NCBI RefSeq assembly: GCF_000495815.1
Contig: NZ_AWGE01000012.1
Span: 1-64,000, forward strand
Direction: 5' to 3'
Length of the DNA stretch: 64,000 nucleotides
Source: Asticcacaulis sp. AC466
Lineage (GTDB): Bacteria; Pseudomonadota; Alphaproteobacteria; Caulobacterales; Caulobacteraceae
Of this stretch, positions 26,581 through 34,059 are shown one piece after another. Below the pieces are notes generated by a model, which had not been told where the DNA came from, made no database searches, and saw only the letters and a program-made list of their open reading frames with translations. Every line of letters begins with the position of its first letter. Within the stretch, counting starts at the first letter, position 1. The position numbers and the translations under genes are program-made.

Positions 26581-27621
26581 TCAGGTGCTTTGACCGTCTT
26601 CCGTGCGCGCGATTTCGACGATGATATCGCCGGCCTGAATGGCCTGGGCCGGTGCTTCCCAATAGCCGTATAGTCGGCCGTCGCGGCAGATGCGCACGCC
26701 CATGCCGGTGGTCAGGTCGCGCAGGCGTTTGCCGATATCGACCGGAGATGCCGGACGTTCGCGCATGACCACCTTGCCATCAGCCGAGGCCAGGTCGGCG
26801 ATGCAATCTACGACCAGATGGCCTTCCGAGGCGCGCGCCAGCAGATGACCGCCCATGCTGACCGGATTGATGATGTTGGTGGCGCCGGCCTGGCGGATCA
26901 GATCTTCGTTTTCAATGGCGCGGACTGTGGCGCTGATGGGCACCTGTGTGTTCATCTGGCGAGCCGACAGAACGATCAGCACGGTGGAATCGTCGCGGTG
27001 GGTCGACACCATCACGGCGCGTGCGGTTTGGACGCAGGCGGCATCCTGTATCGCATTGTAGGTGGCGTCGCCTTCGATACCGGTGACGCCGCGCGCGGTG
27101 GCGGCAGTCACGCGGCTGGCATTTTGATCGACAACGACCACGGTGTCCGGGTTCGCCCCCTGACGGAGCAGTTCATCGACCGCTGCTTCGCCGGTTGCAC
27201 CGTAGCCGTAGACAATGATGTGGTTTTTCAGCTTTTTGCGGATCATGTGTGTCCTGAACTGCTCCCACGTACTTTTCAGCGCCAGGGTATAGGCCGTGCC
27301 GAAAAAGATTATCCAGATGAAGAGCCGGATCGGCGTCACCACGAAGGTGTCGAACATCCGGGCGCGGTCGGTAACGGGCGTGATGTCGCCGTAGCCGACC
27401 GTCGTGACGGTGATGGCGGTGAAATAGACCACATCGAGAAAGGAGACGTGGTTGTCGGTATTATCGCGCAGGCCGCCACGATCGAGCCAGTGGCCGGCCA
27501 TGGCTATACCGAGAAGGACCACCACCAGCGCGGCGCGAAGCCACAGGGATTGCCAGATATTGAGCCTGGGACGCCGCCTCGCAATGATCGGTGACGACGG
27601 CTTTGGCACGGGTGAAATCAT
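26581..27621 (-). CDS. Voltage-independent potassium channel with RCK (TrkA-N/TrkA-C) domains
   Basis: This 346-residue channel has a first membrane helix (about 27-45), a pore loop with the K+ selectivity filter TVGYGD (74-79), a second helix (about 95-115), then a Rossmann-type RCK domain starting IIVYGYGATGEAAVDEL and an RCK C-terminal lobe from about residue 255. It resembles MthK/Kch two-helix channels gated by ligands on the ring of RCK domains. The ATG at 27621 follows GAAAGG closely; a TTG 18 codons earlier is less likely. It sits on the opposite strand between the YdbH-like gene and its presumed partners, which looks like an insertion into that set. Confidence 0.88.
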   Translation of the reverse strand: MISPVPKPSSPIIARRRPRLNIWQSLWLRAALVVVLLGIAMAGHWLDRGGLRDNTDNHVSFLDVVYFTAITVTTVGYGDITPVTDRARMFDTFVVTPIRLFIWIIFFGTAYTLALKSTWEQFRTHMIRKKLKNHIIVYGYGATGEAAVDELLRQGANPDTVVVVDQNASRVTAATARGVTGIEGDATYNAIQDAACVQTARAVMVSTHRDDSTVLIVLSARQMNTQVPISATVRAIENEDLIRQAGATNIINPVSMGGHLLARASEGHLVVDCIADLASADGKVVMRERPASPVDIGKRLRDLTTGMGVRICRDGRLYGYWEAPAQAIQAGDIIVEIARTEDGQST

Positions 27622-27765
27622 GAACGGCCTTTCGCAGCGTACCTTGTTTTGCTGTAAAAGGCCGCACGGTTTCAAGTAAAATATCCGTTTCGTTCAGCCA
27701 CGGTTCAGCCTATATCTGCCTATAGTGTCGATATCGATCCAAAGCGCGTTCAAGAGGGAGCCATT

Positions 27766-27948
27766 ATGAAAAAAGTGATTGCGGCGGGAGCTTTAGCGAT
27801 TTGCGGACTGACGCTGATGGCTTGCACGCCCTCGGTCAACGTCAATGTCAATCTGGCGCCCATCTACGCCAAGCTCGATGTCGATGTTAAGGTTCACCTG
27901 GATGAGGACGTGAAAGCCCTCGCCAAAGAAAACCCGAACCTGTTCTAG
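27766..27948 (+). CDS. YnbE-like small lipoprotein
   Basis: The protein has 60 residues. Its N-terminus MKKVIAAGALAICGLTLMACTP carries lipobox LMAC, giving a mature lipoprotein of about 40 residues. The rest (PSVNVNVNLAPIYAKLDVDV, ending KENPNLF) has the alternating hydrophobic pattern and the acidic tail with terminal LF seen in E. coli YnbE, the outer-membrane lipoprotein partner of YdbH. A strong GAGGGAG lies eight bases upstream of the ATG. The ydbL-like gene begins 24 bases later, matching the E. coli ydbH-ynbE-ydbL order. Confidence 0.75.
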   Translation: MKKVIAAGALAICGLTLMACTPSVNVNVNLAPIYAKLDVDVKVHLDEDVKALAKENPNLF

Positions 27949-27972
27949 GCGCTACGGAAAGTGAGAAAAATC

Positions 27973-28353
27973 ATGAAGAACGCTCTGCTTAAAACCGTCC
28001 TGGCTGCCGCCCTCGTGGCCGGTTCGATCACCACGGCCGCTGTAATGACGGCGCCGGCCTATGCCGATGTCGCCGCTTCCAAGGCCAAGGTCGATGCCGC
28101 CAAGGCAAAGGGTGTGGTCGGTGAAAAGAACGACGGCTATATCGGTTTCGTATCCGGTGGCGGTGACGCCGCCCTGAAGGCCGCCGTCGACGAAATTAAC
28201 GCTGGCCGCCGCGAAGTCTATGGTCAGGCCGCCGCCAAGAATGGCGTGTCGGTCGATGCCGCCGCCCAGGCCGCCTTCGTCAAGGTCATCCTGGCGAAGG
28301 TCAATGCCGGTGAATATTACCAGGATGCCGGCGGCGCCTGGGTCAAGAAATAG
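27973..28353 (+). CDS. YdbL-like periplasmic protein (DUF1318)
   Basis: The protein has 126 residues with a signal peptide cleaved near APAYA|D. The mature part (SKAKVDAAKAKGVVGEKNDG, then GFVSGGGDAALKAAVDEINAGRREVY and a C-terminal GEYYQDAGGAWVKK) matches the DUF1318/YdbL family. E. coli YdbL acts with YdbH and YnbE and has been suggested to prevent improper YnbE assembly. The ATG at 27973 follows GTGAG; the gene ends just before a strong terminator. It forms a two-gene unit with the ynbE-like gene. Confidence 0.82.
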   Translation: MKNALLKTVLAAALVAGSITTAAVMTAPAYADVAASKAKVDAAKAKGVVGEKNDGYIGFVSGGGDAALKAAVDEINAGRREVYGQAAAKNGVSVDAAAQAAFVKVILAKVNAGEYYQDAGGAWVKK

Positions 28354-28384
28354 TCTCGAAACCGACATTTTGGCTAAAGACTAA

Positions 28385-28413
28385 CCCTCCGGACGATGTC
28401 CGGAGGGTTTTTT
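28385..28413 (+). terminator. Rho-independent terminator after the ydbL-like gene
   Basis: Perfect 10-bp stem CCCTCCGGAC (28385-28394) with GTCCGGAGGG (28398-28407), loop GAT, then six T. Confidence 0.95.
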
Positions 28414-28557
28414 GCCGGCTGTCATCTATGTCGCTTCAGGCTTAAGTCAATCTGCAACCTTCTCCGGCACACTTCGTGCATTGGGCGGAAATGGCGCCGT
28501 GTGGGCGTCGGATTTGATACAGCTGGTTCCTGAAGTCAGGGACGACGGGAGCAGGGA

Positions 28558-29646
28558 ATGCAACAGGACCATTTGAAGCCGCTGACATCGCTGCGATTTT
28601 TCGCCGCCTTCTGGGTCGTGCTCTATACCTATATTCATGAACTGGCGGGAGCGCCGGTCGTCGGAATCGTCGACAAGGGGTATCTCGGTGTCGACCTGTT
28701 CTTCGTGCTGTCGGGTTTTATCCTGTCCTATTGCTATCTCGACGGCTTCGGCGAGGGGCGGTTCAGCTACGGCCAGTTCACCGTCCACCGTCTGGCGCGT
28801 GTCTACCCGCTTCATATCGCAACCCTGCTCTTTACCCTGCTGCTGATCGCGGCGGCCGCCTTAAAAGGGGTGCAGCTTGACGCCAATGCCGCAAACTGGG
28901 CGGCGCTGCCGGCGCATCTGACCCTGACCCAGGCGTGGGGGCTGGCGCCGACGGCCTCCTTCAACCATCCGTCCTGGTCTATTTCGGCGGAATGGTTCGC
29001 CTATCTGTCCTTCCCGGCGGTGGCCTTCCTTGCCTGGCGGTTGCGCGACAGGCCGATCGTGGCGGTCAGTCTGGCCATTGCCCTTCTGGTAGCCATAAAC
29101 CTTGCCTTCGCGGCGTTTGCCGGCTTCAACCTGACCCGCGCCACCTTCCAGTGGGGCGCGCTGCGCATTGTCCCGAGCTTCCTGTACGGCAGTGCGCTCT
29201 ATCTGGCTTGGCGTTCCGGCGCGGTGGCGAATCGCACCGTGGCTATCGCAGGCACGCTGATCGCCTTGGCCGCGGTTGCGGGTGCTGCGACCTTCGGGCA
29301 ATCGGACATTTTGATGGTTGTCGCCCTGGGACTGCTGGTCCTGTCTGTTTCAGGCCTGAATGAAAAAGGTGTGATGTCGAACCGCACCCTGGTCTATCTG
29401 GGGGAAATCAGCTTCGCCACCTATATGATCTACGTGCCCTGGAAGTGGGTTTACCTGAAGGCCGCCAATGCGTTCCTGGGTACTGAACACCAGCCTTTGC
29501 CACTGTTTTGGTGGTCTGTGGGGCTAGTCGCGCTGGTGCCGTTATCGATGTTGGCACACCATCTTGTCGAGCGGCCGTTTCGTAAAATCGTCCGTTTTCA
29601 CGGCGAACGACTTCACAACTCGATCACGTATTTGTGGGCGAAATAA
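28558..29646 (+). CDS. Acyltransferase-3 family membrane protein with altered signature motif
   Basis: This 362-residue inner-membrane protein has about ten hydrophobic helices and the start LKPLTSLRFFAAFWVVLYTY plus YLGVDLFFVLSGFILSY, typical of the OafA/ExoH family that acetylates or succinylates surface sugars. The family signature is Arg-X10-His; here Arg13 is followed eleven residues on by Thr24. The C-terminal segment LGEISFATYMIYVPW also has Tyr where family members usually have His. The protein is otherwise full length with a good GGGAGCAGGGA site, so it may be a divergent or non-catalytic member. No sugar genes are adjacent. Confidence 0.85.
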   Translation: MQQDHLKPLTSLRFFAAFWVVLYTYIHELAGAPVVGIVDKGYLGVDLFFVLSGFILSYCYLDGFGEGRFSYGQFTVHRLARVYPLHIATLLFTLLLIAAAALKGVQLDANAANWAALPAHLTLTQAWGLAPTASFNHPSWSISAEWFAYLSFPAVAFLAWRLRDRPIVAVSLAIALLVAINLAFAAFAGFNLTRATFQWGALRIVPSFLYGSALYLAWRSGAVANRTVAIAGTLIALAAVAGAATFGQSDILMVVALGLLVLSVSGLNEKGVMSNRTLVYLGEISFATYMIYVPWKWVYLKAANAFLGTEHQPLPLFWWSVGLVALVPLSMLAHHLVERPFRKIVRFHGERLHNSITYLWAK

Positions 29647-29741
29647 GGTTAATTTTTCTCCGAGCGGGCGCAAAAGCTATTTGAAAATTAATTTTTCTGT
29701 TGTATCCAAGACACGGGATCAACAGTAAATGAGTAGTTTGC

Positions 29742-30629
29742 GTGAAAAAAACCGTTTCGGCGTTGGCCTTTGCCGTTCTTGCCCTATGTGCCGCTGGCTC
29801 CGTTGATGCCAAGGCCAAAGCCCATAAAACGACTAAGGCGGCCGCTGTCAAGGTCGCTACGCGTAACTCGCCAGCTAGCGCTGCATATCTCCAATGCGTC
29901 ACCTTTGCCCGTCAGTTCACCGGCATGCAAATCTTCGGCGACGCATGGACATGGTGGGAAAAAGCCACCGGTCGCTACGAAGAGGGCACGGCGCCCCGTC
30001 CGGGCGCAGTGCTGGTTTTCCGTCAGCAGGGCAAGATGAGCCGTGGCCACGTCGCCGTCGTCTCCCAAATCATTACCGATCGCTATATTCAGGTGACCCA
30101 CGCCAACTGGTCGCCGATCAATGGCCGCCGTGGCCAGGTCGAAGACAATGTCAACGTCCTCGATGTGTCGGAAAAGGGTGACTGGTCGCTGGTCAAGGTC
30201 TGGTACGGACCGATGAACGACCTCGGCACCACTGTCTACACGACCTACGGTTTTATCTATCAAGATCCGAACAATGTGCGCATGGGTGACAATGTCACGA
30301 CCATGATCGCTCAGGCCGAACCGGTCGCCGCGCCGAAGCCGGCCGCGACCCAGATCGCCATGAATACCGCCCCCGTTTCCAGCCCTGCGTCCGTCAAGGA
30401 TCTGCCGGCTGACCTCGAAGCCGCGCTCACCCCCGGCAATCACAAGGGCTTCCAGTCCGTGAAGCCGGTCCAGGTCACCGCGCACGTTACCGGTAAGCCG
30501 GCTGCCGAACTGGTGGCTCAGATTGACGCCGATAACGAAGCCGCCGGCCGTCCGGTCGCCAAGGTCAAGGCGCCGTCCGCCAAGTCGACGAAATCCAACT
30601 CGCGCGTTCGCACCAAGCTGAAAGACTGA
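29742..30629 (+). CDS. Exported CHAP-domain protein (putative peptidoglycan amidase/endopeptidase)
   Basis: The protein has 295 residues with a GTG start, a signal peptide (cleavage after about VDAKA) and a CHAP domain from about residue 48. The likely catalytic pair is Cys52 (YLQCVTFARQFTG) and His103 (SRGHVAVVSQI), with VTHANW downstream. CHAP proteins cut peptidoglycan amide bonds. The C-terminal ~100 residues are low-complexity (Ala, Pro, Lys) and end in basic KSNSRVRTKLKD, perhaps a wall-binding tail. It lies alone between the acyltransferase and a terminator. Confidence 0.85.
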   Translation: MKKTVSALAFAVLALCAAGSVDAKAKAHKTTKAAAVKVATRNSPASAAYLQCVTFARQFTGMQIFGDAWTWWEKATGRYEEGTAPRPGAVLVFRQQGKMSRGHVAVVSQIITDRYIQVTHANWSPINGRRGQVEDNVNVLDVSEKGDWSLVKVWYGPMNDLGTTVYTTYGFIYQDPNNVRMGDNVTTMIAQAEPVAAPKPAATQIAMNTAPVSSPASVKDLPADLEAALTPGNHKGFQSVKPVQVTAHVTGKPAAELVAQIDADNEAAGRPVAKVKAPSAKSTKSNSRVRTKLKD

Positions 30630-30663
30630 TCTTTACCCCTCCGCAGGTTTGCGGCTAGATACG

Positions 30664-30707
30664 GGCTGGAAGACATGCCGTTATACGGTATGACTTCCGG
30701 CCTTTTT
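30664..30707 (+). terminator. Rho-independent terminator after the CHAP gene
   Basis: GGCTGGAAG (30664-30672) and CATGCCG pair with CGGTATG and CTTCCGGCC (30694-30702), with a few mismatches and G-T pairs, then five T and a C. Confidence 0.8.
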
Positions 30708-30751
30708 CTTTTGTCCGGCGCTATCGCCGGGCAGACCGTCCGGGGAATCGT

Positions 30752-31717
30752 TTGCTAACCTTACGTTCACAGAACGGCCATGTTGCCGAAGGCGCCGATG
30801 CGCTCAATCCCGCCATCGTCTGGCTCGATCTCCATATGCCGACGCGCGATGAGGAACTCAGCCTGGAAGCCTGGCTTGGCGTCCAGTTGCCGACCCGTGA
30901 GGATATGGACGAGATCGAAACGTCCAGCCGCTTGTATCTGGAGGATGGCGCAGCCTTCATGACGGCCCAGATCGCCTTTTTCGGCGGCGCGTCGCAATTG
31001 CAGGCGGGCCCCGTCACCTTCGTATTGGTTGGCGGCCGGCTTGTGACCATCCGCTATATCGATCCGGCCTCGTTCAAAATTTTCGGCGGGCATCTGGAAA
31101 AGCAGCCAGCCCTGTGTTTCGACGGGGCGGTTGCCTTTTTGAATCTGCTCGATGTTATCGTCGACCGCACCGCCGATCTCATTGAAAAAACCAGTGGCGG
31201 CATAGATGCCCTGTCCAAGGCGGTCTTTACGACACGGCGCAAGACCAGGCTGGAAAACGTGCTGATCAGCCTGGGGGCAGCGCAGAACGATATCGTCAAG
31301 ATACGCGACTCTCTGGTGTCTTTGTCGCGGTTGACCGCCTTTGCCGCCACACTGGAAAAGTCGGCCACGGGTATCCGCAAAATCGCCGAATTGCGCGAAT
31401 TTCATGATCGCCTGCGCACCATGTCCCAGGACATCGCTTCGTTGAGTGACCACTCAAGTCACGTATCCGGACATATCGCCTTCCTGCTTGAGGCGGCGCT
31501 GGGGCTGATCAATGTCGAGCAAAACCTGATCGTCAAGGTCATTTCGATCGTGTCGGTGATCTTCCTGCCCCTGACTCTCATCGCCAGCATTTACGGCATG
31601 AATTTCGAGTACATGCCGTTCCTGCATCAGCCTTTTGCCTTCGAAGCCGTTTGCGGCATCATGGGGCTGATCATTGTTGGCCTGCTGGTCTTGTTCAAGG
31701 TCAAGCGCTGGATATAA
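30752..31717 (+). CDS. CorA-family magnesium/divalent metal transporter
   Basis: The protein has 321 residues. A large cytoplasmic N-terminal domain with long helices is followed by two C-terminal membrane helices (ISIVSVIFLPLTLIASIYG and a last helix ending LLVLFKVKRWI) with the signature YGMN between them and MPFLHQPFAF as the outer loop. CorA pentamers conduct Mg2+ or other divalent ions. The reading frame opens with a TTG preceded by GGGG; the next in-frame ATG would remove about 29 conserved-looking residues, so the TTG is preferred with some doubt. Confidence 0.88.
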   Translation: MLTLRSQNGHVAEGADALNPAIVWLDLHMPTRDEELSLEAWLGVQLPTREDMDEIETSSRLYLEDGAAFMTAQIAFFGGASQLQAGPVTFVLVGGRLVTIRYIDPASFKIFGGHLEKQPALCFDGAVAFLNLLDVIVDRTADLIEKTSGGIDALSKAVFTTRRKTRLENVLISLGAAQNDIVKIRDSLVSLSRLTAFAATLEKSATGIRKIAELREFHDRLRTMSQDIASLSDHSSHVSGHIAFLLEAALGLINVEQNLIVKVISIVSVIFLPLTLIASIYGMNFEYMPFLHQPFAFEAVCGIMGLIIVGLLVLFKVKRWI

Positions 31718-31721
31718 GGCG

Positions 31722-32219
31722 CTAATGCGTCTCGCGGCAGGCGTGGCACAGGCCGCGGACTTCCAGCGTAACACGGTTGACCAGGAAGCCGGTTTGCGTG
31801 GCGCGGGTTTCGACATCGGGCAGGCTGGGGATAGCGATTTCCTCGCTCTGGCCGCAGCATTCGCACAACAGGAAAGCCGCCGTATGTCCGTTCGGAAAGC
31901 TGTGGTCGTGCGTATCGCAGGCGACGAAGGCATTCAGGCTTTCGATGCGATGGATCAGGCCCATTTGCTCCAGGAAGGACAGGGCGCGATATACCGTCGG
32001 GGGCTTGGCGGCGCCATCGGGATGGAAGCGGTCGATGACGTCATAGGCCTTGATGGGCGCATTGGCTTCCAGGATCAGCTCATAGGTGCGCAGGCGTGAC
32101 GAGGTCATGCGCTCGCCGGCGTCGGCAACGCGCACCTGAGCGGCCTGCAGACGCATAGCGACGGCATCTGGTGTATGATCATGGTCGTGATCGTGTATGT
32201 GTTCGCACGTATGGCTCAT
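31722..32219 (-). CDS. zur: Fur-family transcriptional regulator, probably Zur, with His-rich N-terminus
   Basis: This 165-residue regulator has a Fur-type winged helix (SSRLRTYELILEANAPIKAYD, KPPTVYRALSFLEQMGLIHRI) and a structural zinc site of two CXXC pairs, Cys119/Cys122 and Cys158/Cys161. The first 16 residues are unusually metal-binding (MSHTCEHIHDHDHDHTPD). Zur proteins repress zinc uptake when zinc is plentiful; DTHDHSFPNGHTAAFLL supplies sensor-type histidines. The zinc call rests on motif pattern and could be Fur or Mur instead. It converges with the CorA gene, only four bases apart. Confidence 0.82.
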   Translation of the reverse strand: MSHTCEHIHDHDHDHTPDAVAMRLQAAQVRVADAGERMTSSRLRTYELILEANAPIKAYDVIDRFHPDGAAKPPTVYRALSFLEQMGLIHRIESLNAFVACDTHDHSFPNGHTAAFLLCECCGQSEEIAIPSLPDVETRATQTGFLVNRVTLEVRGLCHACRETH

Positions 32220-32421
32220 TGCTATAAGGTAAGGTCTGAGTAGCGATTCCGCAACTGGCTTAAAAAGCGGCAATCCGTTGCCTCATACCGGCACAAAAGC
32301 CGCCTGGTTGCAGAAAAGATCGAACCCCGTTCGCCCGGCCGGTCACAGAGCTTGCCCACTGGTGCGCGTTGCGCTAGAAGCGAGGCTCATTTTTTTCTCC
32401 AGCCTTTTCAGTAAAGCGACC

Positions 32422-33210
32422 ATGGCACAAGAACAAACCAACGACGCGACGCTCACAGGGAACGTCCTTTTCTATAAAAATCCTGAGCCGCTGGCCCCCG
32501 AAGTCCACGGCGCCATGGGTATTAAGGCTATTCCGGCGCCCCACGCCTTTGTCGCCGAAACCAATGTCGTGCCGCTGACTGTGGCTGAATTTCCGGCGGC
32601 ATCGCTGAGCTTCCCGATCGTCTTCATCGGTGAAAACTACATGCCCGTCGCCGCCATGGGCCTGTCGGCTGGCCAGAACGTGTTCGTTTCGGCGGACGGC
32701 CAGTTCAAGCCGGACGCCTATCTGCCGGCGTTCGCGCGCCGCTATCCGTTCGTTTTCGCCAATGACGAAACCCAGGAGCGCATGATCCTCTGCGTCGATA
32801 CGCAGGCCGAAATGGTCGCCAAGACCAACCCGGACGTGCCCTTCTTCGAAAACGGCAAGGCCTCTGCCTATGTCGAGAACGCCATGCAGTTCTGCTCGGA
32901 TTTCGAAAACGAGCGCCGCCGCACCGAATCGTTCGTAGGCCTCCTGCGTGAACTCGACCTGCTGGCTGCGCGTGAAACCCTCTACCGCCCGCAAAATCCG
33001 GACGGTACGCCGGGCGAACCGCAAAAGATCGCTGAATACTTCGCTGTCGATGACAAGAAGCTCAACGAACTGTCGGGCGAAAAGCTGGTCGAACTGCGCG
33101 ACAATGGCGCCCTGACCCACATCTACGCCCACCTGAACTCCCTGCTGGCCTGGGACAAGCTGATCGCCATGACGATCGAGCGCAACAACGCCCAACCGGT
33201 CGCCAACTAA
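32422..33210 (+). CDS. SapC family protein
   Basis: The 262-residue protein starts MAQEQTNDATLTGNVLFYKN and shows the SapC-family pattern VPLTVAEFPAASLSFPIVFI, FVSADGQFKPDAYLPAFARRYPF and CSDFENERRRTESFVGLL. Members are common in Caulobacterales and Sphingomonadales, often near TonB-dependent receptors, but their biochemical role is not known. The frame is open for 48 codons upstream, yet homologues start at this ATG. The ribosome binding site is weak. A strong stem with T-rich flank lies about 180 bases downstream. Confidence 0.82.
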   Translation: MAQEQTNDATLTGNVLFYKNPEPLAPEVHGAMGIKAIPAPHAFVAETNVVPLTVAEFPAASLSFPIVFIGENYMPVAAMGLSAGQNVFVSADGQFKPDAYLPAFARRYPFVFANDETQERMILCVDTQAEMVAKTNPDVPFFENGKASAYVENAMQFCSDFENERRRTESFVGLLRELDLLAARETLYRPQNPDGTPGEPQKIAEYFAVDDKKLNELSGEKLVELRDNGALTHIYAHLNSLLAWDKLIAMTIERNNAQPVAN

Positions 33211-33391
33211 AACCTCATACCAATGTGCGCGGTATAGAACCGCTTCATTGGTATTCGCTTTTCAGCTCAGGCGCCGCATGGCTCGCCGCATAAGCGGCGG
33301 CGGGCGGCCGCCCTTACCAAACGTCATGGCCAAACGTCATGAGACAAAGGTCGTGAAGCTTGGTATCAGGCGGCTTTAAGGTCTAAAATGC

Positions 33392-33423
33392 AGAAAGCTC
33401 CGGGCGGTTGTCCGGAGCTTTCT
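33392..33423. terminator. Strong hairpin between convergent genes (likely bidirectional terminator)
   Basis: Perfect 12-bp stem AGAAAGCTCCGG (33392-33403) with CCGGAGCTTTCT (33412-33423), loop GCGGTTGT. It serves the sapC-like gene and possibly the convergent gene at 33483. Confidence 0.75.
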
Positions 33424-33465
33424 TGTATCTGGGCCCTCTTGTATTTGGGCCCTCTTGTATCTCGG
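33422..33465. repeat. Short tandem direct repeat, 16-base unit, about 2.6 copies
   Basis: CTTGTATCTGGGCCCT (33422-33437), CTTGTATTTGGGCCCT (33438-33453), then CTTGTATCT and divergence. The first unit overlaps the 3' arm of the hairpin, so duplication probably arose by slippage there. Confidence 0.75.
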
Positions 33466-33482
33466 TAAGGGGAAGCCGGGAT

Positions 33483-33896
33483 CTATTCTATCGGCGCCTT
33501 GGGCAAACGCTGGAACACCGATCGCGTCAGGCAGGAAAAGACCAGCCGCCCGGCTTCGTCGAGCACGTCATTCTGGGCAATGACCACGCCCTTGGTGTCG
33601 CCCACCGCATCCTTGCCCATCACGGTCAGGCGGCCGCGCAGCAATTCGCCTGGCGGCGGATTTCGCGACCAGCGCAGAGCATCGACCGCCAATCGCTTGG
33701 TCTGCGGCCAGTGGAGCGCGGCTTCGGTTTCCAGTTTCGACCACAACGCGAAGATCAGCGCATCGGGAATGCCGTCATCCGGGTTCCAGCTCGGCGCATA
33801 GGATTTGCAAAAGGCGGCCAGTTCGTCTTCAGAGATGACGCCGGCGCCGATGGATACGCTTTGGCCGATATACAGGTCGTCGAAGGCTGCGGGCAT
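33483..33896 (-). CDS. MaoC-like hotdog-fold protein
   Basis: The protein has 137 residues. The opening FDDLYIGQSVSIGAGVISEDELAAF and the closing LLRGRLTVMGKDAVGDTKGVV, NDVLDEAGRLVFSCLTRSVF follow the MaoC dehydratase pattern of (R)-specific enoyl-CoA hydratases. The usual catalytic D-X4-H motif (as in DWNPIH) is not evident: the corresponding stretch reads SWNPDDGIPDALIF. It may be a hydratase-like protein without that activity, or an acyl-binding relative. Start ATG at 33896 is chosen because homology begins right after it. Confidence 0.7.
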   Translation of the reverse strand: MPAAFDDLYIGQSVSIGAGVISEDELAAFCKSYAPSWNPDDGIPDALIFALWSKLETEAALHWPQTKRLAVDALRWSRNPPPGELLRGRLTVMGKDAVGDTKGVVIAQNDVLDEAGRLVFSCLTRSVFQRLPKAPIE

Positions 33897-34059
33897 GAAA
33901 GAGCTTTCGGAAGTCAGCAAAGGAGGTATTTCAATAGACTGACTTGCCGGGGAGCGCAAACACCAAAAATTGGCGGCGGTACAGCCTCTTAACCCTATGC
34001 GGTTGTTGATTATTCAATGGCTATATGGTTCTGTTGCGGCGACCCAGTGCAGGAAGACC

